DNA of 50,066 nucleotides from an uncultured Roseburia sp. (GCA_910584215.1 CAJTYI010000009.1:1-50066); one strand, 5' to 3'. Positions 8,437 through 18,075 are shown, counted from the stretch's first letter. Translations and numbers: made by a program. Notes: generated by a model from the sequence alone, not told the origin.

Positions 8437-9216
8437 TCAGATCATCTCCTCTAGTATCTTCAGAGAACGAAACGTATGCGTCAGATAGACCGCCCGATAT
8501 TCTTTGATCTCCCGCTCAAGTTCGGCAAGCACCGGTTCGCTGACTGTAAAATTAAATAATTTTTCTATTTTTGCCGCAATCACATACTGCATCGTATAGA
8601 GAACGGATTCCCCCAACAGGAAAAAGTTGACTTTTCCCGTGATCGCGCTTCGCTTCGCGCGCTCTACCTCCTCCTTCGCGCATGTCTCACACAAGACGCC
8701 GCCCCGATTGACCGAAAAATAACGCATCCCCTCTTTCGCGCCGCATTTAAGGCAGGAAAACACATTGGGGCCCTCCCCGTTTATGGCCATAGCTTTTAGC
8801 TCAAAAATCAGCCGTACCAGCCGATGGTCGAGCGCCGGACTCTCTAACGCCCGCAAAGACTGGTATAAAAGTTTCAACATCATGGTCTCATCATTATTTT
8901 CCTGGCAATAATAATCTGCCATCTCCAGAAAATAAAATCCGTAATATGTAGCCAGATAGTCTGCGGTAAGCTCTCTGAAATAATTGGAAATGGAGGCTTT
9001 CGCCACCGTGTAGGAGTTTCTGCCCTCAAAAAGCTCAAACTCTCCGAAAGAAAAGGGGGCCGTCGCAGCCAAAAGCGCACTGCCCTGTCTTCTGGCGCCT
9101 CTTGCAAAGGCCGTAATCTTCCCCCGCTCTCTCGTCAGCAGCGTAATCCTTTTATCGTACTCGCCAATCGGCATTACATTTAAGACCATTCCGGTCATGA
9201 TCACATTCTGTCCCAT
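8437..9216 (-). CDS. recO: DNA repair protein RecO
   Basis: The 259-residue protein has an N-terminal OB-fold segment (GMVLNVMPIGEYDKRITLLT and RGKITAFARGARR) and a C-terminal zinc finger (CLKCG ... CETC, about residues 155-190). RecO loads RecA onto SSB-coated DNA with RecR in recombinational repair. It overlaps the preceding YqzL-like gene by 65 bases and lies downstream of era, the usual Gram-positive order. Confidence 0.95.
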   Translation of the reverse strand: MGQNVIMTGMVLNVMPIGEYDKRITLLTRERGKITAFARGARRQGSALLAATAPFSFGEFELFEGRNSYTVAKASISNYFRELTADYLATYYGFYFLEMADYYCQENNDETMMLKLLYQSLRALESPALDHRLVRLIFELKAMAINGEGPNVFSCLKCGAKEGMRYFSVNRGGVLCETCAKEEVERAKRSAITGKVNFFLLGESVLYTMQYVIAAKIEKLFNFTVSEPVLAELEREIKEYRAVYLTHTFRSLKILEEMI

Positions 9217-9310
9217 CCGGCCTTTCTTCCCGTTCTTTCCTCACTGCACAAAAGTTCAAATAATCGGTTACTTTTCCTGAACCCTCAAATTCTCTCCAGG
9301 CTTCCTCCAT
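9152..9310 (-). CDS. YqzL-like small protein overlapping recO
   Basis: The ATG at 9310 has GGAGGG about 7 bases upstream and gives a 52-residue protein. Its first 22 residues (EEAWREFEGSGKVTDYLNF) match the YqzL pattern of a tryptophan/phenylalanine-rich start followed by GS/TG and YL, and the era-recO position is the family's usual one. YqzL proteins are typically about 47 residues with no known function. Here the C-terminal half is read through the start of recO in another frame, so translation of the two genes is probably coupled. Confidence 0.6.
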   Translation of the reverse strand: MEEAWREFEGSGKVTDYLNFCAVRKEREERPDGTECDHDRNGLKCNADWRVR

Positions 9311-9392
9311 GACCACACCCTCCTGTTGTATCCGCAGCAAACTCTCCCGCGTTCGTTCTATCAATTAGGTTTCCCTCATGGATTTTTTCTAT

Positions 9393-9460
9393 ACTGGTAG
9401 ATTTTGTTCTTTTAGATCTTGTCCTTACTGGCAGATTTTATTCTTTCAGATCTCGTCCTT
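9393..9460. repeat. Tandem 34-bp duplication of the era 3' end
   Basis: Units 9393-9426 and 9427-9460 match at all but five positions. The second unit contains the last four codons and stop of era (KDEI-stop). The first repeats them as KDKI-stop. This is the same type of event as the duplicated glyS tail at 1286-1418. Confidence 0.9.
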
Positions 9461-10363
9461 ATTATAACCAAAATTTTTCAACATCGAATCGCTGTTGCGC
9501 CAGTCTTTTCGCACCTTCACCCACAGCTTCAGATTTACTTTCGATTCGAGCAGACGCTCAATCTCATATCTGGCATTGGAACCGATTTTTTTGAGCATCG
9601 CGCCGCCCTTGCCGATCACGATTCCCTTGTGGGAATCACGCTCACAGATAATCGTCGCCTCGATATCCATGATATTTTGTCCTCTGCGCGGCTTCATTCT
9701 GTCGACTTCCACCGCAATGCCGTGGGGCACCTCCTCCTCCAGGGCATGCAGCGACTTTTCACGAATAATCTCCGCCACAATGGCGCGCTCGGGCTGGTCG
9801 GTGACCGTGTCCTCATCATAAAACAGCGGCCCGTAGGGCAGGTATTTATAAATCATGTCGAGAACCGTGTCAAGATTTTGCCCGCGCAGGGCACAAGCCG
9901 GGATAATCTCGGCAAAATCAAACACTTTTCGGTAAGTGTCGATCAATTCCAGCACTTTACCGCGCTCCACCGTGTCGATCTTGTTGATAATCAAAATCAC
10001 AGGCGCCTTGACATGTTTGAGCTTTTCGGCAATATGCCGCTCCCCCGCGCCGATAAAACCTGACGGCTCCACCAGCCACAAAATCACATCCACCTCGGTG
10101 AGCGTATGCTCCGCCACATTCACCATATATTCGCCCAGTTTATTCTTTGCCTGATGGATGCCCGGCGTATCGAGAAACACAATCTGCCCCCGCTCCATAT
10201 CCGTATACACCGTCTGAATCCGATTTCTGGTGGTCTGCGGCTTATTGGATGTGATGGCAATCTTCTGCCCGATCAACTGGTTCATCAGAGTGGACTTCCC
10301 GGCGTTCGGCCTGCCAATAATCGTCACAAATCCCGACTTAAAACTGTCCTCTGTACTTTTCAC
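9446..10363 (-). CDS. era: GTPase Era
   Basis: The 305-residue protein has the G1 loop GRPNAGKS (residues 17-24), G3 DTPGIH and G4 NKID, then a C-terminal KH RNA-binding domain (about 205-290, with IVIGKGGAMLKKIG). Era binds 16S rRNA and helps assemble the 30S subunit. Its start overlaps the stop of the M16C peptidase gene by 4 bases, so the two are co-transcribed. Confidence 0.97.
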   Translation of the reverse strand: MKSTEDSFKSGFVTIIGRPNAGKSTLMNQLIGQKIAITSNKPQTTRNRIQTVYTDMERGQIVFLDTPGIHQAKNKLGEYMVNVAEHTLTEVDVILWLVEPSGFIGAGERHIAEKLKHVKAPVILIINKIDTVERGKVLELIDTYRKVFDFAEIIPACALRGQNLDTVLDMIYKYLPYGPLFYDEDTVTDQPERAIVAEIIREKSLHALEEEVPHGIAVEVDRMKPRRGQNIMDIEATIICERDSHKGIVIGKGGAMLKKIGSNARYEIERLLESKVNLKLWVKVRKDWRNSDSMLKNFGYNKDEI

Positions 10364-13278
10364 GCTAACTCCTTTATCTCCAAAAACAAATCCGCATTTT
10401 TCTTTATCGTTTCCTCTCCGCCGATGACACAGAGATTATCCTCCTGCAATACCGATGCAATCAACGGCTTTAACGCCCGGATATCCTCCGGCGAAGCGCC
10501 GATCACCTCGTCTCTCTCCCGCTGTAAGTCCTCTATGGTGACTTGTTGCAGGTAGGCCGCCAGCGAGCGGGCACCCTTGGCATTTGGCCCCAGCGGGGTA
10601 TCCATATCGCTGATCGTCCCGATAATATATTTTGTCATCTCACGTTCGTCCGCCTCAAAGCTCTCCAGATAAGCCGGTATGCCCTCATAAACCTCGTTCG
10701 TCTTAGCCAGGTTGGGGTCGCGGTAGGATACAAAATATGTGTCCCCGCTTCTGCTGTAACCATTCATGCAGCCGTACGCGCCGCCCTTGACGCGCACATT
10801 CGTCCACAGATAATCATATCCCATGATGACGTTTAAGATGCGCAGCGCTCCGCTGTACGCATATCCGTGGGCGCGGAAATTGCCGGCCCGAGCCACATAC
10901 TGCACCTGTGAGGCGTCCATAAATCCCTCGTTTTTCCTGACGAGCGCAAGCTCCCACTCTCTGCGCTCCTCCCCGGTAGATGGATAAAGGCCCGCCGCTA
11001 ACTCCTCCGTCTGCCGCTCTGCGGCCTCCAAATGCTCTCTCTCGGTCGTGACGCTGACGATCAGGCGATCTCTCGTAAACAGCTTTTGTGCGAGTGCAGA
11101 CAATTTTTCTGCCACGGCCGCTTTTTTCTCCTCGAAATGCACTTCCAAGTCTTTGATAAACTCATAAAACGTAATACCGGTCACTGCGTCGTTAAAATAA
11201 TACATCTTGGAAAAATACGATATCGCGCGCATCAGAGCCGTCGCGTGGCCGGCCGACGACATTGTCATCTTTAATCTCGACTTCGTCTGGGCAACCAGCT
11301 CATACAGACGCTTATCATCATCAAATCTGGAGGTCAGTAAAATCTGGCGCACCAGTGCGACAGCCTCCGGCAGCTTCTGGGCAAGCGCTTTGATGCTCAC
11401 CTCATACTTGATCTCAAATGCGCCGTCCTCCCGCTGATAACTGCTGGCAAAAGTGCGAATGCCGCCCGTGTGAATGTTGATCTCATTGGCCAAATCCGCA
11501 TAGCCGTACTGTTCGGTATCGACATAACCGAGCACCTGTTTGAGCAGGCCAAGATACGGATAATCCTCCGGCGCCACATCCTTGGCATCAAAAAGAAGCG
11601 TCAGATAGTCGATGCCGCTGGTAAATATATCGTGGTAGAGAAGCGGCACATCTTTGACCTGCCGCACTTCATTTAAGAGCGGCGCAGCCTCCTTTTTGAT
11701 ATCCTCTCTGGTGAGCATCGGTATTTTCTCCAGCTCTTCCTTCGCTGAAGGTTCCTCCTGGTACGCCTTCAGACGCTTCGTATCCGCGATCAGCGCCTGA
11801 ATCTCATCCTCCGTGAGACTGTCCTTGTAAGCGGCGAGCGCTTGCGCCAGTTCTTCCTCTTTCTTTGCGTTGAGACCGCGCTCCGGCACAACCGTCACAA
11901 TCGAAGCGTGCGTATTATCCAGCAAATATGTTTGAATCAGTTGTTCAAAATAATCCGTCTCCACCTGCTCTTTTAAGAAATTATAAGTCTCGATCGCCTC
12001 CAAATGCATAAACGGCTCGCACTCATCATAAAGCCAGCTGTCCAGGCACCAGATTCCGTACATCAGCCCTTTGGGGAAGCGCCCATAATCGGCCTCGCGA
12101 TAGCGGAACTCGGCACTGCTAATGCCGGCCAGCAGGCCTTTCTTATTTAAACCTCCCTGCGCCTGCTCGCGAAGCGTCGTCAAAATGATCTCCAAAAATC
12201 TTTCTTTGTCAGTGAGATCGGCATTTTTTGCGACTACGGAAAACATCGGCTGTAAGATACTGCTGTCATAACCGCCCGTGATATCCATACCGATGCCCGC
12301 ATCGAGAAGCGCCTGTTTTAACGGTGCGCCCGGCGCGGAAAGCAGTGCGTAGTCTAAGACCTCAAATGCCTGGTAGAGCTTCTTGTCGAGTATCGTGCCA
12401 ATGACAAAATTGTATGACAGATAGGTATTGTGTTCCATAGGCTCCCCGGAAGAGATCGAATAGCTCCGCTCTACCTCCACAGGCTTCTGAAACGGGCGCT
12501 GCTCTTTTATCTCAGAGTCCACCTCTATCTGGTCATAGTGGCTCAAATATTCCTTGTCCATCCAGTCAAGCTTCTCTGCCACATCCATATCGCCGTAGAG
12601 ATAAATATAAGAATTGCACGGATGGTAATATTTTCTGTGAAAATCCAGGTAATCTTCGTAGGTCAGGTCGGGAATATTGTCCGGGTTGCCGCCCGATTCA
12701 TTGGCATAAGCGGTATCAGGATATAACGAAGCCAGCACTTCCCGCTGCAGCACATCGTCCGCGGAAGAAAAAGCTCCTTTCATCTCATTGTAAACGACAC
12801 CGTTGATCGTGATCGGCTCGTCTGCCTGCTCGAGTTCATAGTGCCATCCCTCCTGTTTAAAAATCTCCTCATGCTGATAAATATTGGGATGAAACACTGC
12901 ATCCATATAAACGCCCATCAGATTTTGAAAGTCTTTATCATTGCAGCTCGCCACAGGATAGATCGTCTTATCGGGATAAGTCATCGCATTTAAGAACGTA
13001 TTGAGCGACCCCTTTACCAGCTCCACAAACGGATCTTTCACGGGATACTTTTTAGAACCGCACAGTACCGTGTGCTCGATGATATGCGGCACACCCGTAG
13101 AATCTGCGGGCGGTGTGCGAAACCCGATGTAAAATACCTTATTCTCATCATCATTTGCAAGCACTGCCACTCTCGCACCGCTTTTTTTGTGGCGGAGAAT
13201 CATTCCCTCCGAATTCAAATCCGGCAGAGGGCGCCGCTCCTTAACTTCGTACGCTGTGAGTTCTTCCAGTTTCCTCAT
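10360..13278 (-). CDS. M16C family zinc metallopeptidase (presequence-protease-like)
   Basis: This 972-residue protein has the inverted zinc motif HIIEH at residues 65-69 and the length of two fused M16 halves plus the M16C-associated middle domain, as in PreP/Cym1-type peptidases. No signal peptide is visible, so it should act on peptides in the cytosol. It begins an operon with era, the YqzL-like gene and recO. The start at 13278 has AAGGAGT upstream and follows a likely promoter at 13343-13372. Confidence 0.9.
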   Translation of the reverse strand: MRKLEELTAYEVKERRPLPDLNSEGMILRHKKSGARVAVLANDDENKVFYIGFRTPPADSTGVPHIIEHTVLCGSKKYPVKDPFVELVKGSLNTFLNAMTYPDKTIYPVASCNDKDFQNLMGVYMDAVFHPNIYQHEEIFKQEGWHYELEQADEPITINGVVYNEMKGAFSSADDVLQREVLASLYPDTAYANESGGNPDNIPDLTYEDYLDFHRKYYHPCNSYIYLYGDMDVAEKLDWMDKEYLSHYDQIEVDSEIKEQRPFQKPVEVERSYSISSGEPMEHNTYLSYNFVIGTILDKKLYQAFEVLDYALLSAPGAPLKQALLDAGIGMDITGGYDSSILQPMFSVVAKNADLTDKERFLEIILTTLREQAQGGLNKKGLLAGISSAEFRYREADYGRFPKGLMYGIWCLDSWLYDECEPFMHLEAIETYNFLKEQVETDYFEQLIQTYLLDNTHASIVTVVPERGLNAKKEEELAQALAAYKDSLTEDEIQALIADTKRLKAYQEEPSAKEELEKIPMLTREDIKKEAAPLLNEVRQVKDVPLLYHDIFTSGIDYLTLLFDAKDVAPEDYPYLGLLKQVLGYVDTEQYGYADLANEINIHTGGIRTFASSYQREDGAFEIKYEVSIKALAQKLPEAVALVRQILLTSRFDDDKRLYELVAQTKSRLKMTMSSAGHATALMRAISYFSKMYYFNDAVTGITFYEFIKDLEVHFEEKKAAVAEKLSALAQKLFTRDRLIVSVTTEREHLEAAERQTEELAAGLYPSTGEERREWELALVRKNEGFMDASQVQYVARAGNFRAHGYAYSGALRILNVIMGYDYLWTNVRVKGGAYGCMNGYSRSGDTYFVSYRDPNLAKTNEVYEGIPAYLESFEADEREMTKYIIGTISDMDTPLGPNAKGARSLAAYLQQVTIEDLQRERDEVIGASPEDIRALKPLIASVLQEDNLCVIGGEETIKKNADLFLEIKELA

Positions 13279-13342
13279 TGTCCAATACTCCTTTTTTATT
13301 TATTTTCAATCGCTGCTCTCTTAAAATAATACCCATTTTATG

Positions 13343-13372
13343 ATTATACCAAACATTTCTATAAAATGGAAA
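13343..13372 (-). promoter_or_regulatory. Possible promoter of the M16C-era-recO operon
   Basis: On the minus strand TTTCCA, 18 bases, TATAAT (-10 at 13343-13348). The -10 is perfect and the -35 matches at four of six positions. It lies in the 287-base divergent interval that also holds the promoter of the plus-strand ABC genes. Confidence 0.5.
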
Positions 13373-13482
13373 TAAAATCTTAAACACACGAAAAGCCGAC
13401 ATATTCGCCAACAATATGCCCCCAAATTACATCTCTTATGATGTTTACTGCCAGCGATTGTGAAAAATTATATAGTAATCTA

Positions 13483-13511
13483 TTCAATTCTCCTTTTAAA
13501 ACTGTTATACT
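13483..13511 (+). promoter_or_regulatory. Possible promoter of the ABC exporter genes
   Basis: TTCAAT, 17 bases, TATACT (-10 at 13506-13511). The -35 is weak. The predicted transcript would begin at or just before the hairpin at 13520-13535. Confidence 0.4.
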
Positions 13512-13519
13512 ATTTTGTG

Positions 13520-13535
13520 TGCCGCAAAAGCGGCA
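13520..13535. repeat. Hairpin TGCCGCAAAAGCGGCA, copy 1
   Basis: A perfect 6-bp stem with an AAAA loop lies 30 bases before the ABC ATPase start codon. An identical 16-mer is found at 20324-20339, 15 bases before the SGNH hydrolase start. Confidence 0.7.
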
Positions 13536-13565
13536 AACAAATACAGCAAAGGAGCAGACAAGCAT

Positions 13566-14417
13566 ATGACCAATGAATTTATCCGGCTTACGCATATCTT
13601 TAAAAGCTTCGGCAAGACGGAGGTGCTAAAAGACTTGAGCGCCGTCCTGCACCAGGGAGAGATCCTGGGCTTTTTAGGTCCCAGCGGCGCCGGCAAAACA
13701 ACGACCATCAAGATTCTCACCGGACAGCTAAAGCCCACGGCGGGAGACGCCTATGTCCTAGACACCCATGTAAAAGATATCAATACCACGATCTATGAAC
13801 AGATCGGTATCGTCACGGACCAATCCGGTATCTATGAACGGCTGAGCGTCTATGATAATCTTAAATATTTTGCACAAATTCTCAGGGTAAACGCGGGGCG
13901 CATCGACGAGCTGTTAAAGCGAGTGGGGCTATACGAGCACCGCAAAAAGCCGGCTGGCAAACTCTCCAAAGGGCAGACGCAGCGGCTGGTTCTCATAAGA
14001 GCGGTGCTGCACAAGCCAAAAGTGCTTTTTCTCGACGAACCCACCAGCGGATTAGACCCCTCCACCGCCCTGGAAATCCATAACATGCTGACAGAGTTCA
14101 AAGAGGAGGGCATGGCGATCTTCCTCACAACCCACAACATGGAGGAGGCCGCCAAGCTCTGCAATCATGTGGCCCTGCTCAACAATGGCCAGATTGTGGA
14201 ATACGGCACCCCCGAAGAACTTTGTCTGCGCTATAATAAGGATAAACGCTACCGCTTGCTTCTCTCCGACGGCAGTACACTGGTCCTTGGACAGACACCG
14301 GCAGAGATTGATCGTCTCAGTGACCTGCTGCGGGAAGATAAAGTAAACAGCCTGCACTCCTGTGAACCGACACTGGAGAGCGTATTTTTAACGGTAACAG
14401 GGAGGTCACTACAATGA
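13566..14417 (+). CDS. ABC transporter ATP-binding protein (ABC-2 exporter type)
   Basis: The start at 13566 follows AAAGGAG. The 283-residue protein has Walker A GPSGAGKTT, the ABC signature LSKGQTQRL, Walker B VLFLDEPTSGLD and switch histidine LTTHNM. It is the cytosolic ATPase partner of the downstream permease, whose start codon overlaps its stop. The NatA/CcmA-like type exports drugs, lipids or ions. The substrate is unknown. Confidence 0.92.
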   Translation: MTNEFIRLTHIFKSFGKTEVLKDLSAVLHQGEILGFLGPSGAGKTTTIKILTGQLKPTAGDAYVLDTHVKDINTTIYEQIGIVTDQSGIYERLSVYDNLKYFAQILRVNAGRIDELLKRVGLYEHRKKPAGKLSKGQTQRLVLIRAVLHKPKVLFLDEPTSGLDPSTALEIHNMLTEFKEEGMAIFLTTHNMEEAAKLCNHVALLNNGQIVEYGTPEELCLRYNKDKRYRLLLSDGSTLVLGQTPAEIDRLSDLLREDKVNSLHSCEPTLESVFLTVTGRSLQ

Positions 14418-15199
14418 ACAAGATGCAAACAACCGAAACCTCAAAAATACATACCACCGGCATCCACTGGCATAAATTAACGGCGGTAATGAAATTAAAA
14501 ACACGCGCCCTTTTTTCCAAAAACTTTATCATCATGCCGATTTTTGCCATCGGCCTTACCTTAGCGCTCAAGTTCCTCTACAGATTCATAGCCGATGGGA
14601 ACGATGAAATGCTGACGTTCATGTACTCGATGGCGCTGGGACTTGGGGTGACGATGAATGTCTCGATGACCGGTATGGTCTGCACGTCAATGTCCCTGGC
14701 GGAGGAAAAGGAAAAACATACGCTGCGTGCCCTGATGACGTCCTCGGTCAACGGTCTGGAATTCTTTCTGGGGAGCATTATACCGGTGCTCGCTATGATC
14801 GTCGCAGTCAACATCCTTTTGATACTGGTCGCCGGCATTTCCATTTCACCGGCAGGATGGGCCCTGTGGCTGGGAATCTCTCTGCTCTGTTCCATCGCCA
14901 GCACAGTTTTGGGTATGATTCTCGGCATCTGTGCCAAAAATCAGGTGAACGCCAGCACGCTTTCCACCATTCCGCTGTTGGTGTTTGCCATGATTCCGAG
15001 CTTCAGCGCTTTCCATCCCACGATCAAAAAAATCAGCGATTTGCTTTTTACCGGCATCCTCATGGATACATCCAAGTCACTCATGACGGGAACCCCTACG
15101 GTTGAACCCATCGGCCTGGCAGTGATCGCCGTGGAGATCGCGCTTGCGGTCATTGCATTTCTGCTGATTTACCGCCGAAACGGCTATGACGCAGATTAG
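14414..15199 (+). CDS. ABC-2 type permease
   Basis: The 261-residue protein has six predicted membrane helices and the ABC-2 arrangement with the SLAEEKEKHTLRALMTSS coupling segment between helices 2 and 3, as in NatB/YhfE-like permeases. Its ATG overlaps the ATPase stop by 4 bases (ATGA), implying coupled translation. It is followed by a strong terminator. Confidence 0.88.
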   Translation: MNKMQTTETSKIHTTGIHWHKLTAVMKLKTRALFSKNFIIMPIFAIGLTLALKFLYRFIADGNDEMLTFMYSMALGLGVTMNVSMTGMVCTSMSLAEEKEKHTLRALMTSSVNGLEFFLGSIIPVLAMIVAVNILLILVAGISISPAGWALWLGISLLCSIASTVLGMILGICAKNQVNASTLSTIPLLVFAMIPSFSAFHPTIKKISDLLFTGILMDTSKSLMTGTPTVEPIGLAVIAVEIALAVIAFLLIYRRNGYDAD

Positions 15200-15236
15200 T
15201 CAAATCACAGTGACAGGCGCAATCCCATGACAGCAA

Positions 15237-15277
15237 AACGCGGCGCAGACATTCTAAAAAAATGTCTGCGCCGCGTT
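15237..15277. terminator. Strong bidirectional terminator between convergent genes
   Basis: A perfect 17-bp stem (15237-15253 / 15261-15277) with a 7-base loop stands between the plus-strand permease and the minus-strand helicase. Minus-strand read-out is followed by TTTT; the plus side has a weaker T-rich tail. Confidence 0.9.
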
Positions 15278-15285
15278 CATTTCTA

Positions 15286-17727
15286 TTATTCCTGTTCCTG
15301 CCAAAATTGCTGTAAATATTTCCCCACATTGCCGACGCAGCAAACCGTCTGCTGCTGCCACTCTCTGGGAAACAGGCCGCGGTAACTGCCCTGCAAAAAG
15401 CGCTCGTCCAAAAGCAGTATCACGCCCACATCCTGTAACGTGCGTATCACCCGGCCCCCCGCCTGCAGCACTTTGTTCATGCCGGGATAGCGGTAAGCGT
15501 AGTCAAATCCCATGCCCGTGGACGATTCATAATAATTTTTGAGAATCTCTCTCTCATTTCCGATTTGCGGTAGGCCGGTGCCCACAATCACGACACCGAT
15601 CAGCTGTTCCTCTTTCAAGTCAATGCCTTCTCCGAAGATACCGCCCAGCACGCAAAACGCCACAAAAGATTTCTGTCTCTCTCTCGAGTATTCCGCCGAA
15701 AAAAACGACAAAAACTCCTCTCTGGCCTCCTCGCGCATCCCCGGCTGCTGCTTTTTAACTTCGATCTGATCGCCATAAGACTCATCCACAAGCTCGTACA
15801 CCTGCCGCATCATCTCGTAGGACGGAAAAAATACCATATAGTTTCCTGTTTTGGCTTTTGCCGCCTCATATATGTAGGCAGCTATTTTTTCGTATTCGGC
15901 CACTCCGCGCCTGGTATACTTGCTGCTGACATCATTTGCCACCAAAATAAGACTCTGTTCCGGACGAAAACAGGTCTTAGCGTAAACCGCGTAATTATCG
16001 CTCCTCGTCGAGAGCAGGCTCTTGTAATACTGAATCGGCAAAAGCGTCGCGGAAAAAAGAACCGCCGCGCTCCCTCTATCAAAACGCTCCTGCAAATTGC
16101 GCGACGGATCGACACAGTATAATTTCATCAGAAAACCGCCGGCCTCCACATGCTGGCTGTAGATCACATAGCGGTCGTCCACCAGCTCATAGATGTTGCG
16201 AAAATTCAGCAAGTCAAAATAGAACTGCAACACATCCCCGCGCCCTGGAAACTCGGGGTGGTTTTGTAAAAACTCGTCCATATCCGCCGTCAGCTTTTGC
16301 AGCACAAACATAAAACTGTCCAGCTCATCATAGATCACATAGTTGCCGCACTCCCGTTTGTAATCGAGCAAGATCTTGTTGCAGCGCTCCAGACCCTTTA
16401 CGACCTTCCCCGGAAACGGCTTCAATAATTTTTTGACGGCAAGAAAATCTTCCTTGAGCAGAGAAGCACTGTACATTTCCCGGCTGCGCTCCACCAGATT
16501 GTGCGCTTCGTCTATCAGAAAAAGATAATCTCCTTTGTTGCCCTCAGCAAAAAAGCGTTTCAGGTACACATTGGGGTCAAACACATAATTGTAATCGCAG
16601 ATAATATTGTCAGCCCACGAGGCAGTGTCCAGACACATCTCAAACGGACAGACCTGATGCCGCATCGCCTGCTCCATCAGCACTTCCCGGTCCATAAGGT
16701 CCTCTCTTTGTAACAGTTCAAACACCGCATCGTTGACCCGGTCAAAATGTCCCTTGGCATAAGGACAGTAAACCGGGTTGCACTCCGTCTCCTCCATCGG
16801 ACACATCTTCTCTTTCGCCGTGATCTGAATCGTTTTCGCCTGATAACCCTGTCTGCGCAGCAGGGCAAACGCCTCCCTTGCCACCGTCCCGGTGACAGTC
16901 TTGGCAGTGAGATAAAAGATCTTATCGGAAAGCTCCTCCCCCACGGCTTTGACGGCCGGAAAAATCGTGGAAATCGTCTTGCCGGCGCCGGTCGGCGCCT
17001 CGATAAAAAGCATTTTCTTCCTTGCGATCGAGCGGTACACATCCGCCGCCAGCTCACGCTGACCATCGCGGTACGCAAACGGAAACACCAGCTTTTTGAT
17101 GGACGCCTGGCGCAGCTTACGCCACGCATATTGAAAATCCGCCCATTTCTTATACTCTTCCATCAGCTCCGCAAACCACAGGGACAAAGCCTCAAAGGAA
17201 AACTCCTCGCGGAAATAGCGGATATCCTCGGTATCCAGATTACAGTAGGTCATCTGCAAGTGAATCCGCTTTAACCCGTGCTGTAAGGCATAAATATAGG
17301 CATAACACATAGCCTGCGCCCTGTGGACGCCGACCGGCGCCTCCAGCAGCTCAAGCCTTTGGTATATGCCTTTGATTTCATCGATCGTCACCCGTTCGGT
17401 GTCTAAGGCGATCTGCGCAAAAGAATCTGCGTATGTGGGCTGGTCTTCTCCCTCCCGCTCGATGATGATTCCGTCCGCACGCCCCTCAATGACAATCCGG
17501 TAGTCCCGTTCCTCAAGCACGAGCTTTAAAGGCACCTCCGCGTGGTAATTTTCGCCCATACGCTTCTGAATCTTGCGGTGCATCCGCGTGCCCTCGAGCA
17601 TGGCCTGCGCCGTGGTGGTCCGCGTGGTGCGATTGTCAAGATTCCCCTCGCGCAGGATAAATTCTACCAGATTGCGCACTGATATTTTGATCGTTCCCTT
17701 TTCGTCATTGACCACAGCGCTGCCCAT
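15286..17727 (-). CDS. PD-(D/E)XK nuclease fused to an XPD/DinG-type iron-sulfur helicase
   Basis: This is an 813-residue protein. Residues 1-200 contain a Cas4/RecB-like nuclease pattern: H50, GRAD at 82-85, IDEIKG with D116-E117-x-K119, and Q138 in HRAQAMCYAY. The rest is a superfamily 2 helicase with Walker A APTGAGKT (244-251), DEAH (LIDEAHN) and four cysteines in the CPMEETEC ... YCPYAKGH and CPFEMC regions that fit an XPD-type 4Fe-4S cluster. The end carries the motif VI region GGRVIRT. Known XPD/DinG helicases move 5' to 3' and act in DNA repair. The fused nuclease suggests coupled unwinding and cutting. Confidence 0.85.
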   Translation of the reverse strand: MGSAVVNDEKGTIKISVRNLVEFILREGNLDNRTTRTTTAQAMLEGTRMHRKIQKRMGENYHAEVPLKLVLEERDYRIVIEGRADGIIIEREGEDQPTYADSFAQIALDTERVTIDEIKGIYQRLELLEAPVGVHRAQAMCYAYIYALQHGLKRIHLQMTYCNLDTEDIRYFREEFSFEALSLWFAELMEEYKKWADFQYAWRKLRQASIKKLVFPFAYRDGQRELAADVYRSIARKKMLFIEAPTGAGKTISTIFPAVKAVGEELSDKIFYLTAKTVTGTVAREAFALLRRQGYQAKTIQITAKEKMCPMEETECNPVYCPYAKGHFDRVNDAVFELLQREDLMDREVLMEQAMRHQVCPFEMCLDTASWADNIICDYNYVFDPNVYLKRFFAEGNKGDYLFLIDEAHNLVERSREMYSASLLKEDFLAVKKLLKPFPGKVVKGLERCNKILLDYKRECGNYVIYDELDSFMFVLQKLTADMDEFLQNHPEFPGRGDVLQFYFDLLNFRNIYELVDDRYVIYSQHVEAGGFLMKLYCVDPSRNLQERFDRGSAAVLFSATLLPIQYYKSLLSTRSDNYAVYAKTCFRPEQSLILVANDVSSKYTRRGVAEYEKIAAYIYEAAKAKTGNYMVFFPSYEMMRQVYELVDESYGDQIEVKKQQPGMREEAREEFLSFFSAEYSRERQKSFVAFCVLGGIFGEGIDLKEEQLIGVVIVGTGLPQIGNEREILKNYYESSTGMGFDYAYRYPGMNKVLQAGGRVIRTLQDVGVILLLDERFLQGSYRGLFPREWQQQTVCCVGNVGKYLQQFWQEQE

Positions 17728-17733
17728 AGGAAG

Positions 17734-18075
17734 TTAAAAATTTCTTCCGTTCCAGCCCCAGTCGCTCACTCCATGATAGGTCACATAAACAGCGTCGCCC
17801 GGTATGCCAAGCTCTTTTTCAAGAATCGCGCAGATCTCTCCTGTCATGCGCTCATAGGCGCTAGAGGACGCATTGCCAAAGAGACTGACGGCCACATAGG
17901 CTCCCTGCTGCAACTGTTTTCCCGCCATGTAGAGGTCATAGTTATCTGTAAAGCCCACCATCAGATAAGTCTCCGATTTGTTCAGCAGCGCAATCGCTTT
18001 TCCAAGCTCAGCCTTTATATTTTCTCGCTTTTCGGGTGTCAAAGTTCCGGTAATTTTTGCATCAATAAATGGCAT
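17734..18075 (-). CDS. MIF / phenylpyruvate tautomerase-related protein
   Basis: The start at 18075 gives a 113-residue protein beginning MPFIDAK. Tautomerase-superfamily proteins need proline next to the initiator Met because the free Pro1 is the catalytic base, so this start is preferred over the longer frame. The C-terminal half (SSSAYERMTGEICAILEKELG and YVTYHGVSDWGWNG) resembles MIF. Its reaction in bacteria is uncertain. It sits 6 bases upstream of the helicase start and may share its transcript. Confidence 0.85.
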   Translation of the reverse strand: MPFIDAKITGTLTPEKRENIKAELGKAIALLNKSETYLMVGFTDNYDLYMAGKQLQQGAYVAVSLFGNASSSAYERMTGEICAILEKELGIPGDAVYVTYHGVSDWGWNGRNF

